This document shows positions 8,322-17,085 of a stretch of 64,000 nt of DNA, one piece after another (position 1 is the stretch's first letter; every line of letters starts with the position of its first letter). Origin of the DNA: Eubacteriales bacterium (GTDB lineage: Bacteria; Bacillota; Clostridia; Lachnospirales; Lachnospiraceae); contig JAUNGT010000007.1 of assembly GCA_030524455.1 (NCBI GenBank), positions 26,163-90,162 of the forward strand. Reading direction: 5' to 3'. The notes beneath the pieces were generated by a model that saw nothing but the letters and a program-made list of their open reading frames with translations, had not been told where the DNA came from and did not search any database. The position numbers and the translations under genes were made by a program.

Positions 8322-10124
8322 ATGGGGAAAAAGTACAGCTTTTGGGGGAACGCAGCCTATCATTGGAAGGAACAGCTTCAAAGGGAGCCGAAAATGGCGG
8401 CGGCGGTCGTTGCCCTGACCGCTTTGTCGGCGGCGCTTCCGCTGTGGAACGCGCGGCTTCCCCAGCGGATTCTGCAGGGGCTGGAGGAGCATTTGGCTCT
8501 GACGGCGTATGTGCGGGGAATCGTTGCGCTGGCAGGTATTTTGGCGGTGGGAAATATGCTGAAGGCAGCGCTCACCGGCTATGTCAGGCGGATGCAGGGG
8601 CCGTTTGAGGATGAATACAATCTCAGAATCCTCAAAAAAAGGCTGCGCGTGGATTATGAAATGTTGGAGAGCGAGGCGTTCAACAGAGACGCGCATGCGG
8701 TGTACGATTCGCTTTATCGGAGCCGCTCCGTGATTCGGGACAGCTCTGTGATCTGGCAGCAGTTTCTGACCGCGATTGCCGGAGTTCTTCTTTACGGTAC
8801 GATTTTGTTTCGCCGGAGCCGGATGCTGGCGGCGCTGGTTGCCGCCACGGCGGTTGTCACATTTCTTTTCAAGAGAAAAGCGGATGCGTTTGAACGAAGG
8901 CTTCGCCCGCGGGCGGATGAGGCCGTCAGAAACATGCGATATGTGGAAGAACAGGCTTATGATTTTTCCGCGGGAAAGGACATTCGCCTTTATCGGCTGG
9001 AAGGTTGGCTGTTCTCGATTTTAAGGCGGGAGCGGGCGCGGGGAGAAGGCTGTGTCCGGCAGTGGGAAACCGGTTTTCTGGGGGTGAATCTGTGGGATGC
9101 TTTCATGGGTTTTGCGCGGGACGCTGTGGCGTACCTTTATCTGATTTACGAGATCACGCAGGGACGTATGGCTGTCTCGGATTTTGTGTGGTATACGGCA
9201 GTGGTCGCAAGCTGTCAGCAGGCGTGTTCGCTGCTTTTGGAAAACCGGGACTTGCTGGAAAGACTTCATTTTGATTATGCCAGGCTGAGAAGCTTTTTGG
9301 AGATGGACGAGCACCCGGTTTTTGCAGGGAAGGACAGGATAGAAAAAAAGGAGCCGGTCTGCATCCGGCTGGAAAACGTGGGCTTTACCTATCCGGGCAG
9401 CAATGCGCCTACGCTCAAAAACATCAATCTGACCATCCGGGCGGGGGAAAAGGTTGCTCTGGTCGGTTTAAACGGGGCGGGAAAGTCAACGCTGGTCAAA
9501 ATCCTGTGCGGCCTGTATCATCCCACGGAGGGGCGGATCTATGTGGATGAAAAACCGGCGGAGGAATATGAACCGGCAAGCTATTTCCGCATGATCGCGG
9601 CGGTCTTTCAGGACGTCCGGCTCCTTCCCCTTACCATCGCGCAGAACGTGGCGGCGCAGGACGGGGAGACGTTTGACCGCGGCAGAGTGATCGGATGTCT
9701 GAAAGCGGCGGGCTTATGGGAGACGGTGAGCAGGCTGCCAAAAAGGGAGGATACCAGCCTGGGAAACGGTATCCTGGACGGCGGGATCGAGCTGTCCGGC
9801 GGACAAAGACAGAAGCTGTGGATGGCGAGGGCTTTCTATAAGGACGCGCCGTTTTTGGTGCTGGACGAGCCGACAGCGGCGCTGGATCCGTTGGCGGAAC
9901 AGGAAATTTACGAAAGATATGCGGAGTTGTCCGCTCAAAAAACATCCTTATTTATTTCACACAGGCTGGCCAGCACACAGTTTTGCGACAGGATCATACT
10001 GCTGGCGGACGGAAGCATTGCAGAGGAGGGCAGCCACAGTCAGTTGCTGGAAAAGGGAGGAAGCTACGCAAGGCTGTTTGCGGTGCAGGGGAGGAATTAC
10101 AGGGAAGAGGATGGAGAGACGTAA
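8322..10124 (+). CDS. ABC transporter, fused membrane and ATPase domains (first of a pair)
   Basis: A 600-residue half-transporter of the exporter type. The N-terminal 320 residues hold the membrane helices. The ATPase domain has Walker A GLNGAGKST near residue 382, signature LSGGQ near 489, Walker B LVLDEPTAALDP with the catalytic Glu, and the H-loop FISHR. It ends 1 base before the next ABC gene, which has the same architecture, so the two probably form a heterodimer. Both ATP sites look complete, unlike many heterodimeric exporters. The substrate is unknown. The RBS before the ATG (GAGGG, 2-base spacing) is poor, so the start is less certain. Confidence 0.85.
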   Translation: MGKKYSFWGNAAYHWKEQLQREPKMAAAVVALTALSAALPLWNARLPQRILQGLEEHLALTAYVRGIVALAGILAVGNMLKAALTGYVRRMQGPFEDEYNLRILKKRLRVDYEMLESEAFNRDAHAVYDSLYRSRSVIRDSSVIWQQFLTAIAGVLLYGTILFRRSRMLAALVAATAVVTFLFKRKADAFERRLRPRADEAVRNMRYVEEQAYDFSAGKDIRLYRLEGWLFSILRRERARGEGCVRQWETGFLGVNLWDAFMGFARDAVAYLYLIYEITQGRMAVSDFVWYTAVVASCQQACSLLLENRDLLERLHFDYARLRSFLEMDEHPVFAGKDRIEKKEPVCIRLENVGFTYPGSNAPTLKNINLTIRAGEKVALVGLNGAGKSTLVKILCGLYHPTEGRIYVDEKPAEEYEPASYFRMIAAVFQDVRLLPLTIAQNVAAQDGETFDRGRVIGCLKAAGLWETVSRLPKREDTSLGNGILDGGIELSGGQRQKLWMARAFYKDAPFLVLDEPTAALDPLAEQEIYERYAELSAQKTSLFISHRLASTQFCDRIILLADGSIAEEGSHSQLLEKGGSYARLFAVQGRNYREEDGET

Positions 10125-10125
10125 C

Positions 10126-11982
10126 ATGAGCGAAAAAAAGGGTGTTGCAAAATTCCGGAAAGACATTTCGGTATACAGACGCATGATCCGGCTGCTGGAT
10201 CGCTGCGACAGGGGATGGCGGGCTGTCGTCCTGAGCGCGCTGGTGGAAGGAATTTATCCGTTTATCGCCATTTATCTGTCGTCCCTGTTGTTGGACGCCC
10301 TGTATCAGAAAAAGGAAATGAAAGAGATTATGGCGCTGGCTCTGGCAGGGGCGGCGGTGGCTTTTGCGTTTACCGGGATAAAGCATTTTTTCGCCCGACA
10401 GAAAAACATCTTCTGGTGGGGACTGCAGCATCAGATGGCGGAGCCTCTGATGCAAAAGACGATGGAGATGGATTATGAGCTGACGGAAAACGGGAATGTC
10501 CGGGCCATGCGGATGCGCCAGGATGAAAACCGGAGAAGGGAAAGAGACATATTTGAACGCTTTTTGGAGCAGCTTGCGCTGCTTGTGGCCGCCGGGGCAA
10601 AGCTTGTTTTTTCCGTGATCACGGTGCTTCCCTTTTTGGGCAGCCTGGTGTTGCGAAAGACAGGCAGGGAGAGCGCCCTGTTTTTGGCGGCGGCCCTGGC
10701 CGTTTTGCTTCTTTGCTTTTGGGGGAATTACCGGTCCGTCCGGAGACAGGGAAGAAATCGGGTGAGCATCCATAAAGAGCATGCGGATGAAAACCGTTTG
10801 AACGATTATATGATGAATCATGTGGTGTTATCCATCGAGGCAGGGAAGGATATCCGGATTTTTCAGCTGCAGAAAATGATGGAAAACTACGGCAATCAAA
10901 TGAATCGGAACTGGCGGCGCATGACGGTACAGTATGCCTCCAATGACGTCTGCCATCTGGGACTTCAGGGGATGCTGTCCTCCTGTGTGGGAGGGATCGT
11001 TTACTTATATGTGGCGGTCTGCGGTTATCTGGGGATCATCAGTGTGGGCAGCGTGGTGCGGTATGCGGGGGCTGTACAGCAGCTGATCCAGTCTGTGACG
11101 GATCTGCTTTCCAGCTGGGGAAGGCTGCAGGCAGACCGGGATCAGATGGAGGACTATTTTCAATATCTGGATTTGCCAAATCGCAGGAAGCAGGGAAACC
11201 GCGCCGCAGAGGATGACAGAGACGGCTATGTATTTGAGTTTCAGAATGTTTCCTTCCGCTATCCCGGCGCAGACAGCGATGCGATCCGCAATCTGAACCT
11301 GACTTTGCCCGTCGCGGGACATATCGCGGTGGTAGGGCGAAACGGCTCCGGGAAAACGACCTTCATCAAGCTCTTGTGCAGGCTGTATGAGCCGACAGAA
11401 GGGACGATCCGTTTAAACGGCACAGACATCGGCAGCTATGAGGAAACGGAATACAGGAAGCTGTTTTCCGTCGTATTTCAGGATTTTCATATGTTTGCGG
11501 CCCTCCTGGGAGAAAACATTTCCGGCGGATTTGAGACGGACGAAGGCCGGGCCCGGGACGCGCTGTGCCGGGCCGGGCTGGAAACGCTGTATGAGCAGCT
11601 GCCGGACGGTATGCAGACGATGCTCAATATGGATTTTGCCAATACGGGAAGAAAGCTGTCCGGCGGGGAGACGCAGAAGCTGGCGCTGGCGAGGGCAATC
11701 TACAAGGACGCTCCTCTGGTGATCCTGGACGAGCCGACGGCGGCGCTGGATCCGGTTTCGGAGAATGAGATTTACGAGGGCTTTCATGAGATCGCCCGTC
11801 AAAAACCGGTGCTGTTCATTTCCCACAGACTTTCCTCCTGCCGCTTTACGGATGAGATCCTGGTGTTCGACGAAGGAAATATCATCCAGCGGGGAAGCCA
11901 TGAGCGGCTGAAGGATGAAGACGGACTGTATCGGAGGATGTGGGATTCGCAGGCGAGGTTCTTTCAGACAACAGGAGGCTGA
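10126..11982 (+). CDS. ABC transporter, fused membrane and ATPase domains (second of a pair)
   Basis: A 618-residue partner of the preceding exporter, with membrane helices in the first 340 residues. Walker A GRNGSGKTT is near residue 403, the signature is LSGGE instead of LSGGQ near 510, Walker B is LVILDEPTAALDP, and the H-loop is FISHR. The ATG at 10126, with GGAG nine bases upstream, is chosen over the in-frame ATG at 10111, which would overlap the previous gene. A glycosyltransferase begins 1 base after the stop, suggesting one operon and possible export of a glycan-linked product. Export is inferred from the domain order. Confidence 0.85.
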   Translation: MSEKKGVAKFRKDISVYRRMIRLLDRCDRGWRAVVLSALVEGIYPFIAIYLSSLLLDALYQKKEMKEIMALALAGAAVAFAFTGIKHFFARQKNIFWWGLQHQMAEPLMQKTMEMDYELTENGNVRAMRMRQDENRRRERDIFERFLEQLALLVAAGAKLVFSVITVLPFLGSLVLRKTGRESALFLAAALAVLLLCFWGNYRSVRRQGRNRVSIHKEHADENRLNDYMMNHVVLSIEAGKDIRIFQLQKMMENYGNQMNRNWRRMTVQYASNDVCHLGLQGMLSSCVGGIVYLYVAVCGYLGIISVGSVVRYAGAVQQLIQSVTDLLSSWGRLQADRDQMEDYFQYLDLPNRRKQGNRAAEDDRDGYVFEFQNVSFRYPGADSDAIRNLNLTLPVAGHIAVVGRNGSGKTTFIKLLCRLYEPTEGTIRLNGTDIGSYEETEYRKLFSVVFQDFHMFAALLGENISGGFETDEGRARDALCRAGLETLYEQLPDGMQTMLNMDFANTGRKLSGGETQKLALARAIYKDAPLVILDEPTAALDPVSENEIYEGFHEIARQKPVLFISHRLSSCRFTDEILVFDEGNIIQRGSHERLKDEDGLYRRMWDSQARFFQTTGG

Positions 11983-11983
11983 A

Positions 11984-12943
11984 ATGAGTGCATTGATCAG
12001 CATTATTGTTCCGGTATATAATTTTGAGGATTGTCTTGGCAGATGTGTGGACAGCATTTTGGGCCAGACCTATTCCGACATTGAGCTTATTTTGGTGGAC
12101 GACGGCTCCCGGGATCAATCGGGCGCGATATGTGATGCCTATCAAAGTCTTGACCCAAGGGTGAAGGTGGTGCACAAGAAAAACGGAGGGACATCGGAGG
12201 CAAGAAATTACGGGCTGGAGCTGGCGTCGGGGGAGTATATAGGTTTTGTGGACGGCGATGATTTTATTGAGCCGGATTTCTATCAGGTGCTGTATGACCT
12301 GATCGTAAAGCACGGGACGGATATTTCGATGGTTTCCTATCGGGAGGTTTGGGCAGACCGGGCCGTAGAGAAGGCGGACACCGGAAGGACCTTTGTGCTG
12401 GAACGGGAGGATGCGGTAAAGGGGCTGCTTCTCGATCAGGAGATTCAGAATTATGTTTGGAACAAGCTTTACAAAAGGGAGCTGTTCCGGGAGATCCGAT
12501 TTCCGGTCGGAGTCGTTTATGATGACATCAATATCATGTACGAGCTGTTCCGGGAAAGCCGCAGCATCGTATACAGGGAAACGGCAAAATACAATTACTG
12601 CATCCGAGAGACCAGCGTGATCCATACGGACAGCCACAAGAAAAGGGAGGATGGGCTGCTTTCCATTCTGAAAAGATTTTATGAGGTGGAGAGGGATTTT
12701 CCTTCTCTGAAACAGTATAATGCATATGCTCTTGTCCTCTGGATGATCCGGATATATACTTATACGGTTAAGGGGGTCGATCCGGAGGACGGCTTCATAA
12801 AGGAGAGGATGCCGATGTTCTGCAGGCTTTATGAGGAGAATCCGGCGTTTATCCTGGAGCGGCTAAAGCCCCTGAAACGGGTCATTTTGTTCATCATGCT
12901 GTGGGATATTGAGAAAGGAAAAGAGGCTGTAAAAAAACTATAA
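11984..12943 (+). CDS. Family 2 glycosyltransferase
   Basis: A 319-residue GT-A fold enzyme. The N-terminal ISIIVPVYNFEDCLGRCVDSILGQTY, then LVDDGSRDQSG, GGTSEARNYGLELASGEYIGFVDGDDF, show the nucleotide-sugar site and the DxD-type metal motif (DGDD). There is no obvious membrane segment, as in cytoplasmic exopolysaccharide or capsule transferases. ACAGGAGG precedes the ATG, and the gene abuts the ABC pair on one side and the GH35 gene (19 bases) on the other. Why a sugar transferase sits in an operon with glycosidases is unclear. Donor and acceptor cannot be predicted. Confidence 0.88.
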   Translation: MSALISIIVPVYNFEDCLGRCVDSILGQTYSDIELILVDDGSRDQSGAICDAYQSLDPRVKVVHKKNGGTSEARNYGLELASGEYIGFVDGDDFIEPDFYQVLYDLIVKHGTDISMVSYREVWADRAVEKADTGRTFVLEREDAVKGLLLDQEIQNYVWNKLYKRELFREIRFPVGVVYDDINIMYELFRESRSIVYRETAKYNYCIRETSVIHTDSHKKREDGLLSILKRFYEVERDFPSLKQYNAYALVLWMIRIYTYTVKGVDPEDGFIKERMPMFCRLYEENPAFILERLKPLKRVILFIMLWDIEKGKEAVKKL

Positions 12944-12962
12944 TCAGCCAGGAGGAGAAGAT

Positions 12963-14714
12963 ATGGCAGGAAGATTTGAGATTACGGATGATTTTTATTT
13001 GAACGGAGAGAAAATCAAGATCATTTCCGGCGGGATGCATTATTTCCGGGTGCTTCCCGAATACTGGAGGGACCGTCTGGAAAAGCTGAAGGCTTTGGGC
13101 TGCAATACGGTGGAGACGTATATTCCCTGGAACCTGCATGAGAAGGAAAAAGGGGAGTTTGATTTTTCCGGGATGCTGGATGTGGCGCGCTTTGTAAAGA
13201 CGGCGCAGGAGCTTGGCCTGTGGGTGATTCTGCGGCCCACTCCCTATATCTGCGGCGAGTGGGAGTTCGGCGGGCTGCCCTGGTGGCTGCTCAAAGAGGA
13301 CGGCATGAAGCTGCGCTGTATGTATGAGCCTTATCTGAAGCATGTGAGGGAATATTATGCGAAGCTGTTTGAGGTCATCGCGCCGCTGCAGATCACGGAG
13401 GGCGGGCCGGTGATTTTCATGCAGATCGAGAACGAATACGGCTATTACGGGGATGACACCGAGTATCTGGAATATATGAAGCAGCTGATGATTGACTGTG
13501 GCTGCACGGTTCCCATGGTGACCTCCGACGGGCCCTGGGGCGACGCCTTTGACTGCGGAAGAGTGGAGGGCGTTTTGCAGACCGGCAATTTCGGTTCCAA
13601 GGGAAAGCAGCAGTTTGCGGTAATGCGGGAAAAGATCGGTGCAGACAAGCCGCTGATGTGTATGGAGTTCTGGGTGGGCTGGTTTGACAACTGGGGCGTG
13701 GAATGCCATCAGACCGGAGACACGGCAGAGCATGTGAAGGATCTGGACGAGATCCTGTCCGAGGGCAGCGTAAATCTTTATATGTTCATCGGCGGCACCA
13801 ACTTCGGCTTCACCAACGGCTCCAACTATTACGACGTGCTGACGCCCGATGTGACCTCCTACGATTACGACGCGGTGCTGACCGAGGACGGGCAGATTAC
13901 GCCCAAGTACGAGGCCTTCCGGGAGGTGATCGCCAAATATGCTCCGGTTCCGGAGGTGAAGCTTTCCACAAAGATTGTGAGAAAGGCTTACGGAGAGCTT
14001 TCCGTACAAAGAAGCGCCGGGCTGTTTGAGAATCTGGACAATCTGGCAAAGCCACAGGAGATGATTGCGCCCAAATCCATGGAGCGGCTGGGCCAGGGCT
14101 ACGGTTATATTCTGTATGAGAGCGAGTGGAAGCGGGGCGGCGATATGGAGAAGGTGCGTCTCTACGGGGCCAACGACAGGGCAAACCTGTTCGTGGATGA
14201 AAAGCCGGTCCTGACCCTGTACGACCGGGAGCTTTTGGAGCCCCACACCTTTGAGACGCCGGTGAAAAAGGGAGAAAAGCTGTCGATCCTGGTGGAGAAC
14301 ATGGGCCGCGTAAACTTCGGGCCGGCGCTGGAGAAGCAGCGAAAAGGGATCGACCAGTGCGTGACCATCAACGATCACCAGCACTATCACTGGAAGGCAT
14401 ACTGTCTGCCCATGGAGGATCTGAGCGGACTGGATTTCTCCAAAGAGCCCAAAACCGGTACGCCGGGCTTCTATGAATTTTCCCTGCAGGTGGATGAGGT
14501 CGGAGATACCTTCCTGGATTTTGCTGGCTGGGGCAAGGGCTGCGTGTTTGTCAACGGCTTCAATATCGGCCGCTTCTGGGAGATCGGGCCGCAGAAACGG
14601 CTGTATGTGCCCGCACCGCTGCTGCGCGAGGGCGAAAATACGATCCTGATCTTCGAGACGGAGGGCAAGGCTCCCGGCAAGATCACCCTGCGCGATGAAC
14701 CGGATTTGGGATAA
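12963..14714 (+). CDS. Glycoside hydrolase family 35, beta-galactosidase-like
   Basis: A 583-residue GH35 enzyme without a signal peptide, so cytoplasmic. The catalytic TIM barrel starts at residue 13 (YLNGEKIKIISGGMHYFR). Glu158 in QIENEYG is the acid/base and Glu235 in MCMEFWVGWFDNWG the nucleophile. C-terminal beta domains follow (GKGCVFVNGFNIGRFWEIGPQK). It should remove terminal beta-galactose from imported oligosaccharides. The TAA stop is formed by the left end of an inserted repeat element (TA plus the first A of its inverted end), so the original C-terminus may have been altered by a few residues. Confidence 0.92.
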   Translation: MAGRFEITDDFYLNGEKIKIISGGMHYFRVLPEYWRDRLEKLKALGCNTVETYIPWNLHEKEKGEFDFSGMLDVARFVKTAQELGLWVILRPTPYICGEWEFGGLPWWLLKEDGMKLRCMYEPYLKHVREYYAKLFEVIAPLQITEGGPVIFMQIENEYGYYGDDTEYLEYMKQLMIDCGCTVPMVTSDGPWGDAFDCGRVEGVLQTGNFGSKGKQQFAVMREKIGADKPLMCMEFWVGWFDNWGVECHQTGDTAEHVKDLDEILSEGSVNLYMFIGGTNFGFTNGSNYYDVLTPDVTSYDYDAVLTEDGQITPKYEAFREVIAKYAPVPEVKLSTKIVRKAYGELSVQRSAGLFENLDNLAKPQEMIAPKSMERLGQGYGYILYESEWKRGGDMEKVRLYGANDRANLFVDEKPVLTLYDRELLEPHTFETPVKKGEKLSILVENMGRVNFGPALEKQRKGIDQCVTINDHQHYHWKAYCLPMEDLSGLDFSKEPKTGTPGFYEFSLQVDEVGDTFLDFAGWGKGCVFVNGFNIGRFWEIGPQKRLYVPAPLLREGENTILIFETEGKAPGKITLRDEPDLG

Positions 14715-14873
14715 CAGTTCAGCCAGGCGGGAGGGAACGGTCAAAATCGTGCTCGCACGAATTTTGGCCGATTGCTCCCGACTGAGGGAGCGCCCGTTCA
14801 TGAGCAAAGGCAGCCGCGAAGCGGCGGAAAGCGCGACAGCGCGGCTTTGCGAATGGCGCGGGCTGAACTGTTA
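14712..14873 (+). mobile_element. Structured TA-flanked element, family 1, copy A (162 bp)
   Basis: Bounded by TA-ACAGTTCAGCC on the left and GGCTGAACTGT-TA on the right. Hairpin 1 spans 14728-14780, with arms CGGGAG/CTCCCG and tip CGTGCTCGCACG. After it come the conserved GAGGGAGCGCCC, ATGAGCA and GCGGCGGAAAGCGCG segments and GCGAATGGCGCGGG next to the right end. It codes for nothing. It is shorter than copies B and D because an internal stretch is missing. Confidence 0.8.
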
Positions 14874-14883
14874 TGATCGGGTA

Positions 14884-14896
14884 TAACAGTTCAGCC
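14884..14896 (+). mobile_element. Solo left end of family 1 element
   Basis: TA-ACAGTTCAGCC followed by AGG, with no matching right end, 10 bases after copy A. It may be the scar of a deleted second copy. The rest of the 278-base interval up to the DUF2264 gene shows only an RBS (GGAAGGAAG). Confidence 0.6.
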
Positions 14897-14992
14897 AGGT
14901 AACGCCCCTTTTTGCTTGCAGTTCTCAGGGGACGGTGCTAAAATCAGAGGCAGAAAAATCGGGCTTAAGTGCTTGGGAAGGAAGAAATAAAA

Positions 14993-17065
14993 ATGGTATT
15001 TCATGCAAAAACACTGGACTTTAATGTAAGCCCCTACACGGGGCTGACCCGGCAGAGCTGGATCGAGGCGGGGGAATATTTGCTGGAGGGGATTTTTGAG
15101 AATATCAAAAGCTTCGACGATCCCGTGGTGATGCCCCGCAAGGAGACGGAGGTGACCTATCCGCACAGCGCGGACGCGGTCTGGGAGTTTAAGGCGGAAT
15201 ATTTTGAGGGGCTGACCCGGACGCTGTTCATCGCGGCTCCGCTGATCCATGACAATCCGGAGCTGACGGTGTGCGGCTACAACCTGAGGGAGTATTACAA
15301 GTCCCATATCCTGCGCTCCTGCATCCCGGAGGATCCGCAGTCGGTGGGCACCTACCGCCAGCTCCAGGAGCTGACCGGCGATCCGCTCAGGACCTTCCAG
15401 CAGACGGTGGAGACCTGCGCGCTGGTGATCTGTCTGTGGATCTCCAAGGAACAGATCTGGGACACCTACACGAAGGAGGAAAAGGACATCATCGCCGGTT
15501 TTCTGTCGGACTACGCGCACGGCAATACGGTGCCTCAGAACTGGAGGCTGTTCAATATGCTGGACATGGCGTTTCTGCATATGGAGGGCTATCCGGTGGA
15601 CGAGACGATCATGCTGGAGCACGCAAAGTCCATCCTGGATTATTACGCCGGGGACGGCTGGTATCGGGACGGCCACAGCTTTGATTATTATTCCTGCTGG
15701 GCCTTCAATGTCTATGCGCCCATCTGGAATCAGTGGTACGGCTACGAGCATGCGCCCTATCTGGCGCAGAAGTTTGAGGAATATTCCAACCGGCTGATGG
15801 AGAGCTATGACGGCTTCTTTGACCGGGACGGTTTCACGAATATGTGGGGACGCAGCAATATTTACCGCAATGCGGCCACAAGCGCTTTTGACGGCAATCT
15901 GATGCTGCGGCACGCAACGGCGGATCCGGGGCTTGCGAGAAGGATTTCCTCCGGCTCCCTGCTGCAGTTTCTGACCCGGGAGGATTTCCGCTTCAAGGGA
16001 GTGCCTACCCTGGGCTTTTACGGGCAGTTTACGCCGCTGGTGCAGGGCTATTCCTGCGCGGAGTCCCCGTTCTGGCTGGGCAAGGCCTTTTTGTGCCTGC
16101 ATCTGCCTGCGGACCATCCCTTCTGGACGGCGAAGGAGAACAACGGCGCGTGGGAAGCGCTCGGGGAGAGGGAGACGAGGGTGACGGCCCTGGATGGGCC
16201 AGCGCTGTGTGTTTCCAACCATCAGGCAAACGGCGAGACGGTGCTGCGCAGCGGCAAGGTGGTAAAAAATAAGGACGACCGGCACGGCATGTGGAACTAT
16301 TCCAAGCTGTGCTTCAACACGAAATATCCCTGGGAGTCGGAGCCGGACCATGGCAGCGATACCCTGCCCGGCGAGGTGGAGTCCCAACAGTATGTGCTGC
16401 GCGACCTGACCCGCGCGGAGGATGCGCCGGATCTGTTCGAGCGCGCAAACGTGACCTTCTGGCACGGACAAAAGGAGCAGGTGCTCTACCGGCGTCAGTT
16501 TTTCAACTATGAGCTGAGCAAGGAGACGCACTGGATGAACGCCCTGAATCTGGCGGACTTTACCGTCCCTTACGGCGTGATCCGGGCGGACAAGCTGCGC
16601 CTTTACGGGCATCCGGCAGCCCTGACTTTGGGCGCTTACGGCTTTCCGGACAATGGTACTGAGATCCGGCAGCTGGAAAAAGAAGGGGCGAAGGCTGTCG
16701 TTTTGAAGGGGCATGATTTTACCGGGAGAGAAAAGCAGCTGGCGATGACGATTTACGACGGCTGGGAGGAGCTGGGGCTGCTGCACAGCGAGGGCACCAA
16801 TCCGGATTCGGAAAAGTCCGTCGTGGTGTACGCCAAAACCGCCCGCCGGGAGCTGTATCATTTCGGCCCCTATGTGCTGATCTCCCAGGTGATCACGAAG
16901 GAGAGCCTGGAGGATTTTTCGGAGGAGGAGCTTTTCCCTATTGAGAAGGTGGAATATACCGATCCGGAGGGGCTTGGAAGCTACGGGCCGGTGCGCATTA
17001 CCTTAAAGGACGGCACGGTTCGGACGGTGGATTTTGAGGGGATGGAAGGAAAGCTGGAGCTGTAG
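14993..17065 (+). CDS. DUF2264 domain-containing protein
   Basis: A 690-residue protein that matches the DUF2264 family in its N-terminal two thirds (LTRTLFIAAPLIHDNP; LREYYKSHILRSCIP; DGWYRDGHSFDYYSCWAFN; FDRDGFTNMWGRSNIYR). The family is found among bacterial polysaccharide-degradation genes and is predicted to fold as an alpha/alpha toroid, like several glycosidases and lyases. The ATG at 14993 is preferred to a GTG at 14969 because of GGAAGGAAG upstream. There is no signal peptide. It lies 20 bases before the GH42 gene, so it probably acts on the same imported glycan, perhaps on an uronic or capping sugar; its activity is not established here. Confidence 0.78.
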   Translation: MVFHAKTLDFNVSPYTGLTRQSWIEAGEYLLEGIFENIKSFDDPVVMPRKETEVTYPHSADAVWEFKAEYFEGLTRTLFIAAPLIHDNPELTVCGYNLREYYKSHILRSCIPEDPQSVGTYRQLQELTGDPLRTFQQTVETCALVICLWISKEQIWDTYTKEEKDIIAGFLSDYAHGNTVPQNWRLFNMLDMAFLHMEGYPVDETIMLEHAKSILDYYAGDGWYRDGHSFDYYSCWAFNVYAPIWNQWYGYEHAPYLAQKFEEYSNRLMESYDGFFDRDGFTNMWGRSNIYRNAATSAFDGNLMLRHATADPGLARRISSGSLLQFLTREDFRFKGVPTLGFYGQFTPLVQGYSCAESPFWLGKAFLCLHLPADHPFWTAKENNGAWEALGERETRVTALDGPALCVSNHQANGETVLRSGKVVKNKDDRHGMWNYSKLCFNTKYPWESEPDHGSDTLPGEVESQQYVLRDLTRAEDAPDLFERANVTFWHGQKEQVLYRRQFFNYELSKETHWMNALNLADFTVPYGVIRADKLRLYGHPAALTLGAYGFPDNGTEIRQLEKEGAKAVVLKGHDFTGREKQLAMTIYDGWEELGLLHSEGTNPDSEKSVVVYAKTARRELYHFGPYVLISQVITKESLEDFSEEELFPIEKVEYTDPEGLGSYGPVRITLKDGTVRTVDFEGMEGKLEL

Positions 17066-17085
17066 GAAAAGAAGGGAGAAATGCG

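Noticed and set aside
8322..11982. Exporter pair with one degenerate ATP site, as in TmrAB-like heterodimers
   Set aside because: Both subunits have Walker A, the catalytic Glu and the H-loop; only LSGGQ versus LSGGE differs, which is not enough to call a dead site.
12894..14807. 637-codon minus-strand open frame opposite the GH35 gene
   Set aside because: Antisense shadow of a gene with both catalytic glutamates in place; no RBS or family match.
14891..16861. 656-codon minus-strand open frame opposite the DUF2264 gene
   Set aside because: Antisense shadow with a His/Arg/Leu-rich translation and no recognisable domain.
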